Notes under the pieces: model-generated | What the model was told of the DNA's origin: nothing | The model's input: only the letters and a program-made list of their open reading frames with translations | The model's database searches: none | Program-made: the position numbers and the translations under genes | Part shown: piece after piece, positions 32,525 to 42,770 of the stretch | Position numbering within the stretch: position 1 is the first letter of the stretch | Layout of the letters: each line of letters begins with the position of its first letter | Assembly: GCA_902597575.1 (NCBI GenBank) | Contig: CACJYF010000005.1 | Span: 1-53,805 of the forward strand | Source of the DNA: an uncultured Pelagibacteraceae bacterium | GTDB taxonomy: Bacteria; Pseudomonadota; Alphaproteobacteria; Pelagibacterales; Pelagibacteraceae | Direction of reading: 5' to 3' | DNA length: 53,805 nucleotides

Positions 32525-33793
32525 TTATGAAGGTTTATTCATTGAATTAAAGAATTCAGAATTATTTTTTGTATCTTTTAATTTTGAACTTATAAACTCA
32601 ATAGCATCCATCGTTCCCATAGGTGCTATTATTCTTCTTAAAACATTCATTTTCTGTAAATCGTTTTTTTCGAAAAGCAGTTCTTCTCTTCTTGTCCCTG
32701 ACTTAGTAATATCGATTGCTGGGTATATTCTTTTATCTGCAATCTTCCTGTCCAGCACAGTTTCACTGTTACCAGTGCCTTTAAATTCCTCAAAAATTAC
32801 CTCGTCCATTCTGCTTCCAGTGTCAATTAATGCAGTAGATATAATAGTTAAAGATCCTCCTTCTTCGATATTTCTGGCAGCACCAAAAAATCTTTTTGGT
32901 CTCTGAAGTGCATTGGCATCTACACCTCCTGTTAATACTTTTCCTGAGCTTGGTATAACTGCATTATAAGCTCTTCCTAATCTTGTTATTGAGTCTAATA
33001 GTATGACAACATCTTTTTTATGTTCAGTTAATCTTTTAGCTTTTTCAATAACCATCTCTGCAACCGCAACATGGCGCTGTGCAGGCTCATCAAAAGTTGA
33101 GCTAATAACTTCTCCTTTAACAGTTCTTTGCATATCAGTAACTTCCTCAGGTCTTTCATCAATAAGTAAAACGATCAAATAACATTCGGGATAATTTTTA
33201 GCGATTGAATTAGCTATGCTCTGTAAAATCATTGTTTTCCCAGCTTTTGGGGGTGAAATAATTATTGATCTTTGACCTTTTCCAATAGGGCTTACCAAAT
33301 CAATTAATCTTGGCGTTAAATCTTGTTTCTTATCTGGCTTTGTAGCCTCCACCTCCATAATTAATTGTTTGTCAGGATAAAGTGGAGTCAAGTTATCAAA
33401 TGCAATTTTATGTCTAGATTTCTCAGGCTCCTCAAAATTAATCTTACTCACTTGAAGTAAGGCGAAATATCTTTCACCTTCTTTTGGTGCTCTCACTGGT
33501 CCTTCTACAGTATCTCCAGTCCTTAATCCAAATTTTCTGATCTGACTCGGACTTACATAAATGTCATCGGGTCCCGGAAGGTAATTTGATTCCATCGCTC
33601 TTAGAAAACCAAACCCATCTTGCAATAACTGTAGAACTCCTGCCCCAGTAATCTCCTCTTTCTCAGCAACTTTTTTCAATATAGCAAACAGTATTTCTTG
33701 CTTCCTAAGCGTGCTTGCATTTTCTATGCCCAATTCTTCCGCTTGGGCTATAAGCTGTTCTGATGATTTAAGTTTTAGTTCTTGGATGTTCAT
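32525..33793 (-). CDS. rho: transcription termination factor Rho
   Basis: '[35 protein letters not shown]', '[15 protein letters not shown]', '[12 protein letters not shown]'. Confidence 0.97.
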   Translation of the reverse strand: MNIQELKLKSSEQLIAQAEELGIENASTLRKQEILFAILKKVAEKEEITGAGVLQLLQDGFGFLRAMESNYLPGPDDIYVSPSQIRKFGLRTGDTVEGPVRAPKEGERYFALLQVSKINFEEPEKSRHKIAFDNLTPLYPDKQLIMEVEATKPDKKQDLTPRLIDLVSPIGKGQRSIIISPPKAGKTMILQSIANSIAKNYPECYLIVLLIDERPEEVTDMQRTVKGEVISSTFDEPAQRHVAVAEMVIEKAKRLTEHKKDVVILLDSITRLGRAYNAVIPSSGKVLTGGVDANALQRPKRFFGAARNIEEGGSLTIISTALIDTGSRMDEVIFEEFKGTGNSETVLDRKIADKRIYPAIDITKSGTRREELLFEKNDLQKMNVLRRIIAPMGTMDAIEFISSKLKDTKNNSEFFNSMNKPS

Positions 33794-33856
33794 GATTTAG
33801 ATTATTAAGGACTTAATAATAAACTTAATATATATACTAATTTAGATTATTCAACC

Positions 33857-34291
33857 CTAGATAGGTTTGAAAATCACAATAAATATGATCAAAATAAGCA
33901 ATAATGTGGGAATTTCATTAATGTATCGGTAATATTTAGAGGAATGTTTATTCATATCTAATTTAAATTGTCCTAAAATTCTTCCAAGATAAAAATGATA
34001 TAAAGTTAGAGTGGTCACAAAAAGAAGTTTAAGAATCATCCACTTTTGACCTAACTGCTGAAAACCTATTTCATGTATTAGTATTAATCCAAATATCCAT
34101 GAAAGTGTCATTGCTGGGGTCATAATGTAAAAGAAAAGTTTTTTTTCCATAACTTTAAATACTTCTGTCACTAGCGGTTTTTCATTATTTTCGGAATGAT
34201 AAACAAAAATTCGTGGTAAATATAAAAGTCCTGCCATCCAAGAAATAACCGCTATTAAATGCAAAGATTTGAAAAGCAAATAAGTATTCAT
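33857..34291 (-). CDS. hemJ: HemJ-type protoporphyrinogen oxidase (CopD-like membrane protein)
   Basis: 'LFKSLHLIAVISWMAGLLYLPRIFVYH', 'KWMILKLLFV'; in a hemJ-hemH-hemE cluster. Confidence 0.86.
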   Translation of the reverse strand: MNTYLLFKSLHLIAVISWMAGLLYLPRIFVYHSENNEKPLVTEVFKVMEKKLFFYIMTPAMTLSWIFGLILIHEIGFQQLGQKWMILKLLFVTTLTLYHFYLGRILGQFKLDMNKHSSKYYRYINEIPTLLLILIIFIVIFKPI

Positions 34292-34293
34292 AA

Positions 34294-35292
34294 TTACAAG
34301 CTTTTTTGAACTAATGATTTTAATAAAGCTATATGTTCATCGCTATCATTTAAACACGGAACCATATCAAAATTTTCACCACCGGATTCTAGGAAAGTTT
34401 CTTTGCCTTGAATTAAAATTTCCTCCAAAGTTTCAACACAATCTGAGGAAAAACCTGGACATATTGCAAGAACATTTTTTTTACCCTCGCCAGGTAATTT
34501 TTCTAATGTTTTATCTGTGTAAGGTTCAAGCCATTTTTGGGGGCCAAATCTTGATTGAAAAGTTGTTTTAAGTTCTATGGAATTAAATTTTTCTGAAATC
34601 AGTCTAGTAGTTTTTTGACAATAACAATGATATGGATCTCCTTTATCAAAATATTTTTGTGGTATACCGTGATAAGACACTAAAATTAAATCCGGTTTCC
34701 AATTTATTTCTTTTATCTTTTTATTCAGTGAATTTACCAAAGCATCTATATATTGAGGATGCGATTCATAATGTGGGATAATTTTAATTGAAGGTTGCCA
34801 CCTCATTTTCATAAGTGTTCTATATATTTCATCGCAAACAGTGGCTGTAGTTGCTGCAGCATATTGAGGATACAATGGAAGTATGACTAAATTTTCACAA
34901 CCTTTATCATGCAAATCTTTTACCTTATTTTTAATACTTGGATTTCCATATCTCATTGCGAAATCTACAATTACATTTTTTTCAGATATTAAATTTGATA
35001 ATTTATTTGCTTGTTGTCGAGTATAATAAAGTAATGGAGAGATATTTTCTTTTTTCATCCAAATTTCTTTATAAGCTTTAGCAGTTTTAGATGGTCTTAA
35101 ATTTAATATAAAAACGTTTAATATAATTTTCCATAATAAAGGATTGACTTCTATTACTCTTCTATCTGAAAGGAATTCCTTTAAATACTTTCTAATATCC
35201 AGCCAGCTTGTTGAATCGGGTGTTCCTAAGTTTATTATTAAGACTCCAGTTTTACCAAAGTTAACCTGTGGGTGATTTTTGCTATTTTCCAT
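34294..35292 (-). CDS. hemH: ferrochelatase
   Basis: 'GVLIINLGTPDS', 'FLSDRRVIE', 'LVSYHGIPQKYFDKGDPYHCYC', 'CPGFSSDCVETLEEI'. Confidence 0.95.
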   Translation of the reverse strand: MENSKNHPQVNFGKTGVLIINLGTPDSTSWLDIRKYLKEFLSDRRVIEVNPLLWKIILNVFILNLRPSKTAKAYKEIWMKKENISPLLYYTRQQANKLSNLISEKNVIVDFAMRYGNPSIKNKVKDLHDKGCENLVILPLYPQYAAATTATVCDEIYRTLMKMRWQPSIKIIPHYESHPQYIDALVNSLNKKIKEINWKPDLILVSYHGIPQKYFDKGDPYHCYCQKTTRLISEKFNSIELKTTFQSRFGPQKWLEPYTDKTLEKLPGEGKKNVLAICPGFSSDCVETLEEILIQGKETFLESGGENFDMVPCLNDSDEHIALLKSLVQKSL

Positions 35293-36294
35293 TTAATAGT
35301 CTTTCACTATTTTGACGAGATAATCCATCATTTTTGGATCAGTTTCAGGCAAAACCCCGTGTCCCAAGTTAAATATATAAGGATGGTCTTTAAAAATTTC
35401 TAAATATTTTTTTGCTCCTTTTCTCAAATTTTCTTTATCCGTTAATAAAATTTTTGGATCCATTCCTCCTTGAACAGGAATTTTAACATCTTTTAAAATT
35501 TCTTTAGGATCAGCTTCATAATCAATACAAATCGCGTCAGGTTTCACAGTTTCACAATACTCTTTATACTTTTTTATACCTTTAGGAAAGCATATGGTCG
35601 GAACATTTAAAGATCTAGTATATTCAACTAACTTAATCGTAGGTTCATAAACATAACTTGGTAGGCTTTTTTCGTCTAATAGATTAGCCCAACTATCAAA
35701 AATTTGAATGATTTGTGCTCCATTTTCAATTTGATTTCTTATGTGTAATTTTAAAAACTTTTCAATAATTTTTAGAGTCTTTCTTATTAAATTTATATTT
35801 TTAAAAAAATCGCTTTTTAATCCAGACTTTGGGGATTTTTGATTTATCATATAGACTAAGAGGGTCCAAGGAGCACCAACAAAACCTATAGTATTTTTGT
35901 TTCTTGTAAGATCATTATTTTTAATTAAATTAACCAACTTATAAACTGGCTGTAGTTTATCGATAAAATCACTTTCGTTTAACTTTAAAATGTTTTCTAA
36001 ATTTAAATCACCTAATATAGGTCCAATCCCTTTTTTAAATTCAACTTTTTGGTTTAACGCATATGGAAGCATTAAAATATCAGAAAAAATTATCGCAGCG
36101 TCTAAATCAAATCTTTTAAGAGGTTGTAAAGTTATTTCAGTTGATAGTTTTTCATTTAAACAGAGTTTTATAAAATTGGGATTTTTAGCCCTGATTTCTC
36201 TAAACTCCGGTAAATATCTACCAGCTTGTCTCATTATCCATATTGGCTTTACAGAAGTATCGTAATTTTTTAAAACTTTATCAATTAGTGTCAT
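35293..36294 (-). CDS. hemE: uroporphyrinogen decarboxylase
   Basis: 'PIWIMRQAGRYLPEFREIR', 'IIFSDILMLPYAL', 'FNLGHGVLPETDP'. Confidence 0.95.
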   Translation of the reverse strand: MTLIDKVLKNYDTSVKPIWIMRQAGRYLPEFREIRAKNPNFIKLCLNEKLSTEITLQPLKRFDLDAAIIFSDILMLPYALNQKVEFKKGIGPILGDLNLENILKLNESDFIDKLQPVYKLVNLIKNNDLTRNKNTIGFVGAPWTLLVYMINQKSPKSGLKSDFFKNINLIRKTLKIIEKFLKLHIRNQIENGAQIIQIFDSWANLLDEKSLPSYVYEPTIKLVEYTRSLNVPTICFPKGIKKYKEYCETVKPDAICIDYEADPKEILKDVKIPVQGGMDPKILLTDKENLRKGAKKYLEIFKDHPYIFNLGHGVLPETDPKMMDYLVKIVKDY

Positions 36295-36556
36295 AAATAA
36301 AATATATATTATAAGATTGTAGTATTATTTGGTAATGTGAATAATGGTAACTATTTTTTTTTAACATTTTATTAACTATTTACTCACAAATTTAACATTT
36401 ATTTCTAACTAATTTGCGAATTATTTAACTTTTTGTATATCTGTTTTCCACCTAATAAAGAATGTTAACAAAATCCTTGTTTTACAAGCTATTTATATAA
36501 AAAATAAATTTGTTTAATTTTATTAAAATATTACAAAGATGTTAACATAAATATAC
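36295..36556. other. oriC: candidate chromosomal origin of replication (oriC)
   Basis: Very AT-rich gap between divergent hemE and ppsR. TGTGAATAA at 36336-36344 (reverse complement TTATTCACA, perfect TTATNCACA), TTACTCACA at 36380-36388 (one mismatch), TTTTCCACC at 36444-36452 (weak), TTAA-N7-TTAAC at 36361-36376. Genes on both sides point away. hemE-adjacent oriC is known in Caulobacter. Confidence 0.7.
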
Positions 36557-37387
36557 ATGATTAATACTTACCAAGTTTTTTTAATCTCAGATTCTACAGG
36601 GGAAACTTTAGATAGAATTTTTTTATCTTTAAAAGCTCAATTTAAAAATATTGATTACAAAGTTAATTCTTACTCTTTTACAAGAACAGAAAATCAAATA
36701 TCTAAAATACTGGATACAGCTGAGAAACAAGAAAACCCGATTATCTTGTATACAATTGTAGATAATAATCTTGCTAAAAGTTTAGCCAAGACTTGTAATA
36801 AAAAAAAAATCCCTTGTTTTGGTGTTTTGGGAAGTTTAATTTTAAGTTTTTCAAAACTCTTTAATCAAAAAGCATCTCATGAGCCCAGTGGACAACATGT
36901 TTTAGATGAGGAGTATTATAACAGAATCGAGGCTATTCAATATACAATGAACCACGATGATGGCAATCTTCTTGGTGATGTAAACAAATCTGATATAATT
37001 TTATTGGGTGTTAGTAGAACCAGCAAAACACCAACTTCTATATATTTAGCGAACAAAGGCTTTAAAACAGCCAACATACCTTTAGTAAATGACAATTCAA
37101 TACCAAAAAGTTTAAAGATAAGGCCTCAAGATTTTTGCATTATCGGTCTAACAACCGAAGCTGAAAGACTAGTTGAAGTCAGAAAAAATCGTATAAACTC
37201 AATCAGAGATAATAAAAATCAAGATTATACTAATTTAGACAAAATTAAAAAAGAAGTTGAAGAAGCAAAAAATACTTTTAAAAAATATAGATGGCCAACT
37301 ATAGATGTTACAAGAAAATCTGTCGAAGAAACTGCCGCATCTATAATTAAAATTTACGAAATATTTTCTACTAAAAAAAATGGATAA
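36557..37387 (+). CDS. ppsR: pyruvate, phosphate dikinase regulatory protein (DUF299 kinase/phosphorylase)
   Basis: 'VFLISDSTGETLDRI', 'HEPSGQHVLDEEYYNRIEAIQYTMNHDDG', 'ILLGVSRTSKTPTSIYLANKGFKTANIPLV'. Confidence 0.93.
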   Translation: MINTYQVFLISDSTGETLDRIFLSLKAQFKNIDYKVNSYSFTRTENQISKILDTAEKQENPIILYTIVDNNLAKSLAKTCNKKKIPCFGVLGSLILSFSKLFNQKASHEPSGQHVLDEEYYNRIEAIQYTMNHDDGNLLGDVNKSDIILLGVSRTSKTPTSIYLANKGFKTANIPLVNDNSIPKSLKIRPQDFCIIGLTTEAERLVEVRKNRINSIRDNKNQDYTNLDKIKKEVEEAKNTFKKYRWPTIDVTRKSVEETAASIIKIYEIFSTKKNG

Positions 37388-37967
37388 AAGAATTATTTTA
37401 GCATCTAAGAGCAAAGTAAGAAAAGAAATTTTAAACAAGAATAATATTGTTTGTGCTGCAGAACCTTCAAATATTGATGAAGATATTGTTAAAAAAAGTT
37501 TGTTGAAGGAAAAAGCCAGTCCGGAAACTATCTCAAAAAATCTTGCAGAGCTTAAGGCAAACAAAATAAGCATGAATAATCCTGACGAATTAGTATTAGG
37601 CGCAGATAGTGTTATAGATTTAGAGGGAGAGTTAATTTCAAAACCAGAAAACAGAGATGTTGCTCTAAAGATTTTAAAAAAACTTAATGGTAAATTTCAT
37701 TACTTGATAAGCTCTGTGTGTATATCTAAAAATGGGATGATGATCTGGAATTATACTGATAAAGCTAAATTAACTATGAAAAGTTTTAGTGAAAAACAAT
37801 TACAAGACTATCTATCTAAAATAAGCGATGAAGCACTTTACGCTTATAATGTATATCAAATTGAGGGTGAGGGAAGGTCTTTGTTTTCCAAGATAGAAGG
37901 AGACCAAAATACAATTATGGGCCTTCCAATAAATGAGATTAAGGATTATTTAAGAAATTATGAATAA
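37380..37967 (+). CDS. maf: Maf-family nucleotide pyrophosphatase
   Basis: 'IILASKSKVRKEIL', 'VLGADSVIDLEG', 'ALYAYNVYQIEGEGRSLFSKIEGDQNTIMGLP'. Confidence 0.92.
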   Translation: MDKRIILASKSKVRKEILNKNNIVCAAEPSNIDEDIVKKSLLKEKASPETISKNLAELKANKISMNNPDELVLGADSVIDLEGELISKPENRDVALKILKKLNGKFHYLISSVCISKNGMMIWNYTDKAKLTMKSFSEKQLQDYLSKISDEALYAYNVYQIEGEGRSLFSKIEGDQNTIMGLPINEIKDYLRNYE

Positions 37968-38799
37968 GTATTTAGTTATTGGTAATCCAATCGAGCATTC
38001 ATTGTCACCTTTGTTGCATAACTACTGGTTTAAAAAATATGGAATATTAGATTCTATTTATGAAAAACAGAAGGTAGACAAAAAAGATTTAAAAAAAATT
38101 ATTGAACAAGTCAAAAATGGGGAATTAAAGGGTGTTAACGTAACAGTTCCATTTAAAAGAGAAATGTTTGATTGTTTAGATGCCTCCTCTAGCGAAGCTC
38201 AGCTAACTAAATCCGTAAACACTTTACTAAAAGAGGGTGACAAAGTTGTTGGATATAATACAGATCAGGGTGGTTTTGAAATTAGTTTACAAAAAAATAA
38301 TTGGAAACCAGAGAGCAAAAAAATTTTAATATTCGGCGCAGGAGGGGTTACACCTTCGATTTTATCAACTTTTATTAAAGCAAATGGTGATAATAAAATT
38401 TATTTATGTAATAGAACTCGGGATAAAGCAGAGGCATTGAAGGAGCTATGGGATAAAACGGTTAATTTATTTGGCATGAATAAGAATACAATCGAAATAG
38501 TTGATTGGGGTAAAAAAATTGAATTGTGTGATTTAGTAATTAATACAACAAGTGTTGGTTTGTTGAAAGATGAGAATATAAATTTTGATTTTACTGATTA
38601 TGATAATAACGAAGATACTCTATTTTACGATTTGATATACAATCCAAAAGAAACAAATTTTCTCAAAGATGCCAAATTGAGAGGAAATAGAACCATGAAT
38701 GGTAAATTGATGTTTTTAGGGCAAGCGCAATTAGCCTTCAAAATGTGGACAGGCAAAAGCCCAGAAATTAATAAAGAAGTTATAGATCTATTGGATTAA
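37960..38799 (+). CDS. aroE: shikimate dehydrogenase
   Basis: 'LVIGNPIEHSLSPLLHNYWF', 'GVNVTVPFKREMF', 'ILIFGAGGVTPSIL'. Confidence 0.94.
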   Translation: MNKYLVIGNPIEHSLSPLLHNYWFKKYGILDSIYEKQKVDKKDLKKIIEQVKNGELKGVNVTVPFKREMFDCLDASSSEAQLTKSVNTLLKEGDKVVGYNTDQGGFEISLQKNNWKPESKKILIFGAGGVTPSILSTFIKANGDNKIYLCNRTRDKAEALKELWDKTVNLFGMNKNTIEIVDWGKKIELCDLVINTTSVGLLKDENINFDFTDYDNNEDTLFYDLIYNPKETNFLKDAKLRGNRTMNGKLMFLGQAQLAFKMWTGKSPEINKEVIDLLD

Positions 38800-39371
38800 T
38801 GATTGTTATAGGCATTTTAGGAGACATTGGATCAGGAAAAAGCTATGTAGCTAGTCAATTTGGCTATCCAGTTTTCAATGCAGATGCCGAGGTAGCTAAG
38901 ATATATAGAAATAGCAAGACTTGTTTTAAAAAATTAAAAAAAAAACTACCAAATTATATAAAGTCATTTCCAATAAATAAAAATGAGCTGACAAATTCAA
39001 TCTTAAGTAACGGAAAAAACATTGCAAAAATCAGCAAAATAGTTCATCCGCTCGTTAGACAAAAGATGAATTCATTCCTCAAAAAAAATAAAAAAAAAAG
39101 AGTTATAGTTTTAGATGTGCCTTTGTTATTAGAAAATAAAATTAAAATTAAAAATATGATTTTGGTTTTTGTAGACTCCAAAAAGTCTGATATTTTAATT
39201 AGGCTTAATAAAAGGAGAGGTTTAAATAGAAAAATTTTAAAAAAACTGAAAGAAATTCAACTACCGCTTGATTATAAAAGAAGAAAATCTCATTTTATTA
39301 TTAAAAATTATTATACAAAAAAGTATGTTAGAAAAAATGTGAAAACTATTTTAAAAAATATTTTACAATGA
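38799..39371 (+). CDS. coaE: dephospho-CoA kinase
   Basis: 'IGILGDIGSGKSYVASQFG', 'VFNADAEV', 'VLDVPLLLENKI'. Confidence 0.92.
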   Translation: MIVIGILGDIGSGKSYVASQFGYPVFNADAEVAKIYRNSKTCFKKLKKKLPNYIKSFPINKNELTNSILSNGKNIAKISKIVHPLVRQKMNSFLKKNKKKRVIVLDVPLLLENKIKIKNMILVFVDSKKSDILIRLNKRRGLNRKILKKLKEIQLPLDYKRRKSHFIIKNYYTKKYVRKNVKTILKNILQ

Positions 39372-40033
39372 AAGAAATTGTTTTAGATACGGAAACCACT
39401 GGTATTTCTGTTAAAGAGGGTCATAGAATTGTTGAAATCGGCTGTATTGAACTTGATAATCTAATTCCAACTAAGAAAAAATTTCATTATTATTTAAATC
39501 CAGAAAGAAAAGTTTCACAGAAGGCCTTTGAAGTTCATGGTTATAGTGATGAATTTTTATTAAAACAAAAAAAATTTTCACAAATTGTAGATGAATTTTT
39601 AATATTTATAGATGGTAAAAGATTAATTATACACAATGCAGAATTTGATTTATCTCATTTAAACAATGAATTAAAAATCTCAGGTAAAAAATCTATCAAA
39701 AATAATATTGTAGACACATTAGTTTTAGCTAGGGATAAATTTCCAGGAGCTCCCTCCAATTTAGATGCTTTGTGTAAAAGATACAGGATTGATAATTCAA
39801 GACGAACTAAACATTCAGCTTTGATAGATTGTGATTTATTAGCGAAAGTTTATATAAATCTAATAGATCAAAAAGAACCTACTTTAGATTTTAGTAATCA
39901 GGAAAAAATTACTGATCAAGAAAGTCATAAAGAAATAATATATTTTAAGAAAGTTATAGCCCCATCTAAAGAAGAATTAGAAAGTCATAGTCATTATTTA
40001 AAGTCCCAAATAAAAAAAAATTTTTTCAATTGA
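39368..40033 (+). CDS. dnaQ: DNA polymerase III epsilon subunit (3'-5' exonuclease)
   Basis: 'EIVLDTETTGISVKEGHRIVEIG', 'IIHNAEFDLSHLN', 'KHSALIDCDLLAKVYINL'. Confidence 0.95.
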   Translation: MKEIVLDTETTGISVKEGHRIVEIGCIELDNLIPTKKKFHYYLNPERKVSQKAFEVHGYSDEFLLKQKKFSQIVDEFLIFIDGKRLIIHNAEFDLSHLNNELKISGKKSIKNNIVDTLVLARDKFPGAPSNLDALCKRYRIDNSRRTKHSALIDCDLLAKVYINLIDQKEPTLDFSNQEKITDQESHKEIIYFKKVIAPSKEELESHSHYLKSQIKKNFFN

Positions 40034-40454
40034 AATTTTTTTTATATAGTTCCTCAAAATCTACTTTCTTCTCTATTTTGATTGCTGGGTAACCTGAATT
40101 ATGAAGTAAGTTAATTAATATTTTTTCTATATCAGAGAAAATTTCTTTTTGAACTTCAACTAAAATAATTCTTTCCAATACTTTTTTATCCTTAAGATTT
40201 TCATCAACTTGAACAACAGATGTGTATACAAATTCAAAAATTGATTTTTTTACATTCTCTCTCTTATCATGAAATTTTATTGAAGTATTGATTTCTATTA
40301 ATCTACTTTTGATTGCTTTCGAATTTATATCAATACCCAATTGATAACGAGATATGTTATCTTTGACGTACATATATGTTTCAGCATCTGGTGTCTCGCT
40401 AGACATATCTTTTATGTATTTAGCTAAAATTTTATAATTTTTTGTCATCTTCAT
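40026..40454 (-). CDS. secB: SecB-like protein-export chaperone
   Basis: Short acidic protein with divergent SecB-like sequence ('YIKDMSSETPDAETY'; 'GYPAIKI'); dnaQ-secB-fxsA-tim44 order as in other alphaproteobacteria. Confidence 0.68.
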   Translation of the reverse strand: MKMTKNYKILAKYIKDMSSETPDAETYMYVKDNISRYQLGIDINSKAIKSRLIEINTSIKFHDKRENVKKSIFEFVYTSVVQVDENLKDKKVLERIILVEVQKEIFSDIEKILINLLHNSGYPAIKIEKKVDFEELYKKNFN

Positions 40455-40857
40455 TTTTTAAATCTTCATATTCGCCATCTATAAATTTCTCATTTTTACT
40501 TTTCTTAACTTGAATTTTAGACGACAGCATTTTCAAAATAAGATTTCTAGTAAAGGGGAATATTAAAAGAAAACCAATTATATCTGTTGCAAAGCCTGGA
40601 ATAATTAGCAACACAGCCGCAATAGTAATAGCCGCACCTGATATTATTTCATAAACGGGTAATTCATTTTTAATCAATTGCATAAAACCAGACCTTAAAG
40701 TGTTTATACCTTCATATCTGGCATAAAAAATCCCAAGAATAGCAGTTACAAATATCAATGTAATCGTTATTAAAGCTCCAATTTGAGACCCAATTTTTAT
40801 AAATAGGTATATTTCAATAATTGGGATAAGTACTATTGCTATTAGAACTGAGTTCAT
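40432..40857 (-). CDS. fxsA: FxsA family membrane protein
   Basis: 'IPIIEIYLFIKIGSQIGALITITLIFVTAILG', 'IPGFATDIIGFLLIFP'. Confidence 0.9.
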   Translation of the reverse strand: MNSVLIAIVLIPIIEIYLFIKIGSQIGALITITLIFVTAILGIFYARYEGINTLRSGFMQLIKNELPVYEIISGAAITIAAVLLIIPGFATDIIGFLLIFPFTRNLILKMLSSKIQVKKSKNEKFIDGEYEDLKNEDDKKL

Positions 40858-40914
40858 TTGTCTTTAATGTAATTGCTAGTTGAAATTATTCAACATAGTA
40901 ATTACAATTAGCTA

Positions 40915-41511
40915 ATGAATTATAGTTTTGAATATATAGACATTATACTTTTAGCGATGATAGCAGGCTTTATCTTTCTAAGATTAAGAGGAATTTTAGG
41001 TAAAAGAACAGGCTTTGAGGGTAAAGTTAACCCACAATTTGAGAACATTTTAAAAAAAGCTCAGGCAGAACATTCAGTTAAAATTAAAGAAAATTTTGAT
41101 GAAGAAGCTCAAAAAGAATTTTTAAAAGGAGCAAAAATCGCATATGAAACTATAATTACTGACTTTAGTGATCAAGATAATAAAATTACTAATAGTAAAC
41201 CGTTGTTAAGTGAAAAAATTTATTCTCAATTTAAAACCGCTCTAGTTGATAGAAGTAAAAGAGGACACTTTGCTGAGATTACATTCATTGGTATCAATTC
41301 AGCAAAAATAAAAGAACATAACAAAATCGGCTCTATTCTCAAAGTAACAGTAGATTTTGTTGCTGAAGTAATAACATGCGTAAAAGACAAAGAGAAAAAA
41401 ATAGTTTCAGGTGATCCAGAGACAATAAAAAAGATTTATGATACCTGGGTATTTTCAAGAGATACTAAATCAAACAATCCAAATTGGCAACTTGTTGATA
41501 CTTTAACTTAA
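40915..41511 (+). CDS. Tim44-like domain protein
   Basis: N-terminal TM then 'FLKGAKIAYETIITDFSDQD...LLSEKIYSQFKTAL', 'WVFSRDTKSNNPNWQLVDT'. Confidence 0.87.
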   Translation: MNYSFEYIDIILLAMIAGFIFLRLRGILGKRTGFEGKVNPQFENILKKAQAEHSVKIKENFDEEAQKEFLKGAKIAYETIITDFSDQDNKITNSKPLLSEKIYSQFKTALVDRSKRGHFAEITFIGINSAKIKEHNKIGSILKVTVDFVAEVITCVKDKEKKIVSGDPETIKKIYDTWVFSRDTKSNNPNWQLVDTLT

Positions 41512-41931
41512 TTGATTACAAAAATTTCTAAGAAAGATAAAAAAGATTGGGAAGACTTTCTTAATAAAGAAGAGTCTTTACCAGATAAAGACTTTTCAAG
41601 TTCTAAAAAAAGACTTGAAGGGACAAAAAACTTTGATTTCCATGGTTTTTCATTAGATGAGGCAAATAAAACAATAAATAAAGTAATTAAAGATTCTTTT
41701 AAAAATGGGATTAGAAAATTAGTTATTGTCACAGGTAAAGGTATACATTCCGATAATTTAAAAAATCCTTATACCTCAAAGGATTTTGGTATTCTAAAAT
41801 ATTCTATGCCAGAATATATAAAAAATGATCCAGAGTTGATGAAATTAATTAATGAAATAAAAGAGGCAGATGTAGTTGATGGAGGTAGTGGGGCATTTTA
41901 TATTTTTCTTAAAAAAAATTTAGTAAAATGA
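41512..41931 (+). CDS. Smr-domain protein
   Basis: 'DFHGFSLDEANKTINKVIKDSFKNGIRKLVIVTGKGIHS', 'GGSGAFYIFLKK'. TTG start directly after the Tim44 stop. Confidence 0.87.
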   Translation: MITKISKKDKKDWEDFLNKEESLPDKDFSSSKKRLEGTKNFDFHGFSLDEANKTINKVIKDSFKNGIRKLVIVTGKGIHSDNLKNPYTSKDFGILKYSMPEYIKNDPELMKLINEIKEADVVDGGSGAFYIFLKKNLVK

Positions 41932-42758
41932 TAATTTGGCTGGCCTCATATCCTAAGAGTGGAAATACTTGGGTCAGACTATTTTTAAATTCTTTGATAT
42001 TTGCACCAAATGAAACAATTAATATTAATGATATAAAGTTAGGACAATTTCCAGTTAGAAAATATTTTAAAGATATTACAAATAATATTGATGATGTTAA
42101 AGAATTCATACAGAATTGTAATTATGCTCAATCAAAGATTAATTTAGATAATAAAATTAAATTTTTTAAAACACATAATGCTTTTTGGAAAATAGGACAA
42201 GATTGTTTTACTAATGATGAGAATACTAAAGGGATCATACATATTGTAAGAGACCCAAGAAATGTTATTACGTCTATTAAAAATCATTACGGGTATGAGA
42301 ATTATAAGGAAGCTTTAGATTTTATGAAGCATGAAAACAATATTATAGGAGTTAAAAACTCCACAAAGGAAGAGGATTTACCAACCCCAATTTCATCTTG
42401 GAAATTACACTATAATTCATGGAAAAATCCTATTAACTTAAAAAGTAAATATATTTTAATAAAATATGAAAATTTAATTAATAACCCATATAGTGAATTT
42501 TCAAAAATTATTAAATTTATAGAAAAGATTTCTGAAATCAAATTTAAAGAAAAAAATATTCTTAAATCCATTGAGAATACAAAATTCGAAAATTTGCAAA
42601 AACAAGAGGAAAAAGAGGGATTTAAAGAAAGTCCAAATAATAATAAGTTTTTCTATTTAGGACCTAAAAATAATTGGCAGAGTTTATTAGATAAGAATAT
42701 AAAAGATGATATAGAAACTAGTTTTAAAAATGAGATGCAAGATTTAGGTTATTTATAA
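41928..42758 (+). CDS. sulfotransferase (tandem copy 1)
   Basis: 5'-PSB '[20 protein letters not shown]', 3'-PB '[16 protein letters not shown]'. Confidence 0.88.
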   Translation: MIIWLASYPKSGNTWVRLFLNSLIFAPNETININDIKLGQFPVRKYFKDITNNIDDVKEFIQNCNYAQSKINLDNKIKFFKTHNAFWKIGQDCFTNDENTKGIIHIVRDPRNVITSIKNHYGYENYKEALDFMKHENNIIGVKNSTKEEDLPTPISSWKLHYNSWKNPINLKSKYILIKYENLINNPYSEFSKIIKFIEKISEIKFKEKNILKSIENTKFENLQKQEEKEGFKESPNNNKFFYLGPKNNWQSLLDKNIKDDIETSFKNEMQDLGYL

Positions 42759-42770
42759 ATTTTTTATATT

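Noticed and set aside
40010-40040. Inverted repeat around TTTCAATTGAAA at the dnaQ/secB convergence
   Set aside because: Pure AT, weak hairpin within A/T runs; not enough to call a terminator.
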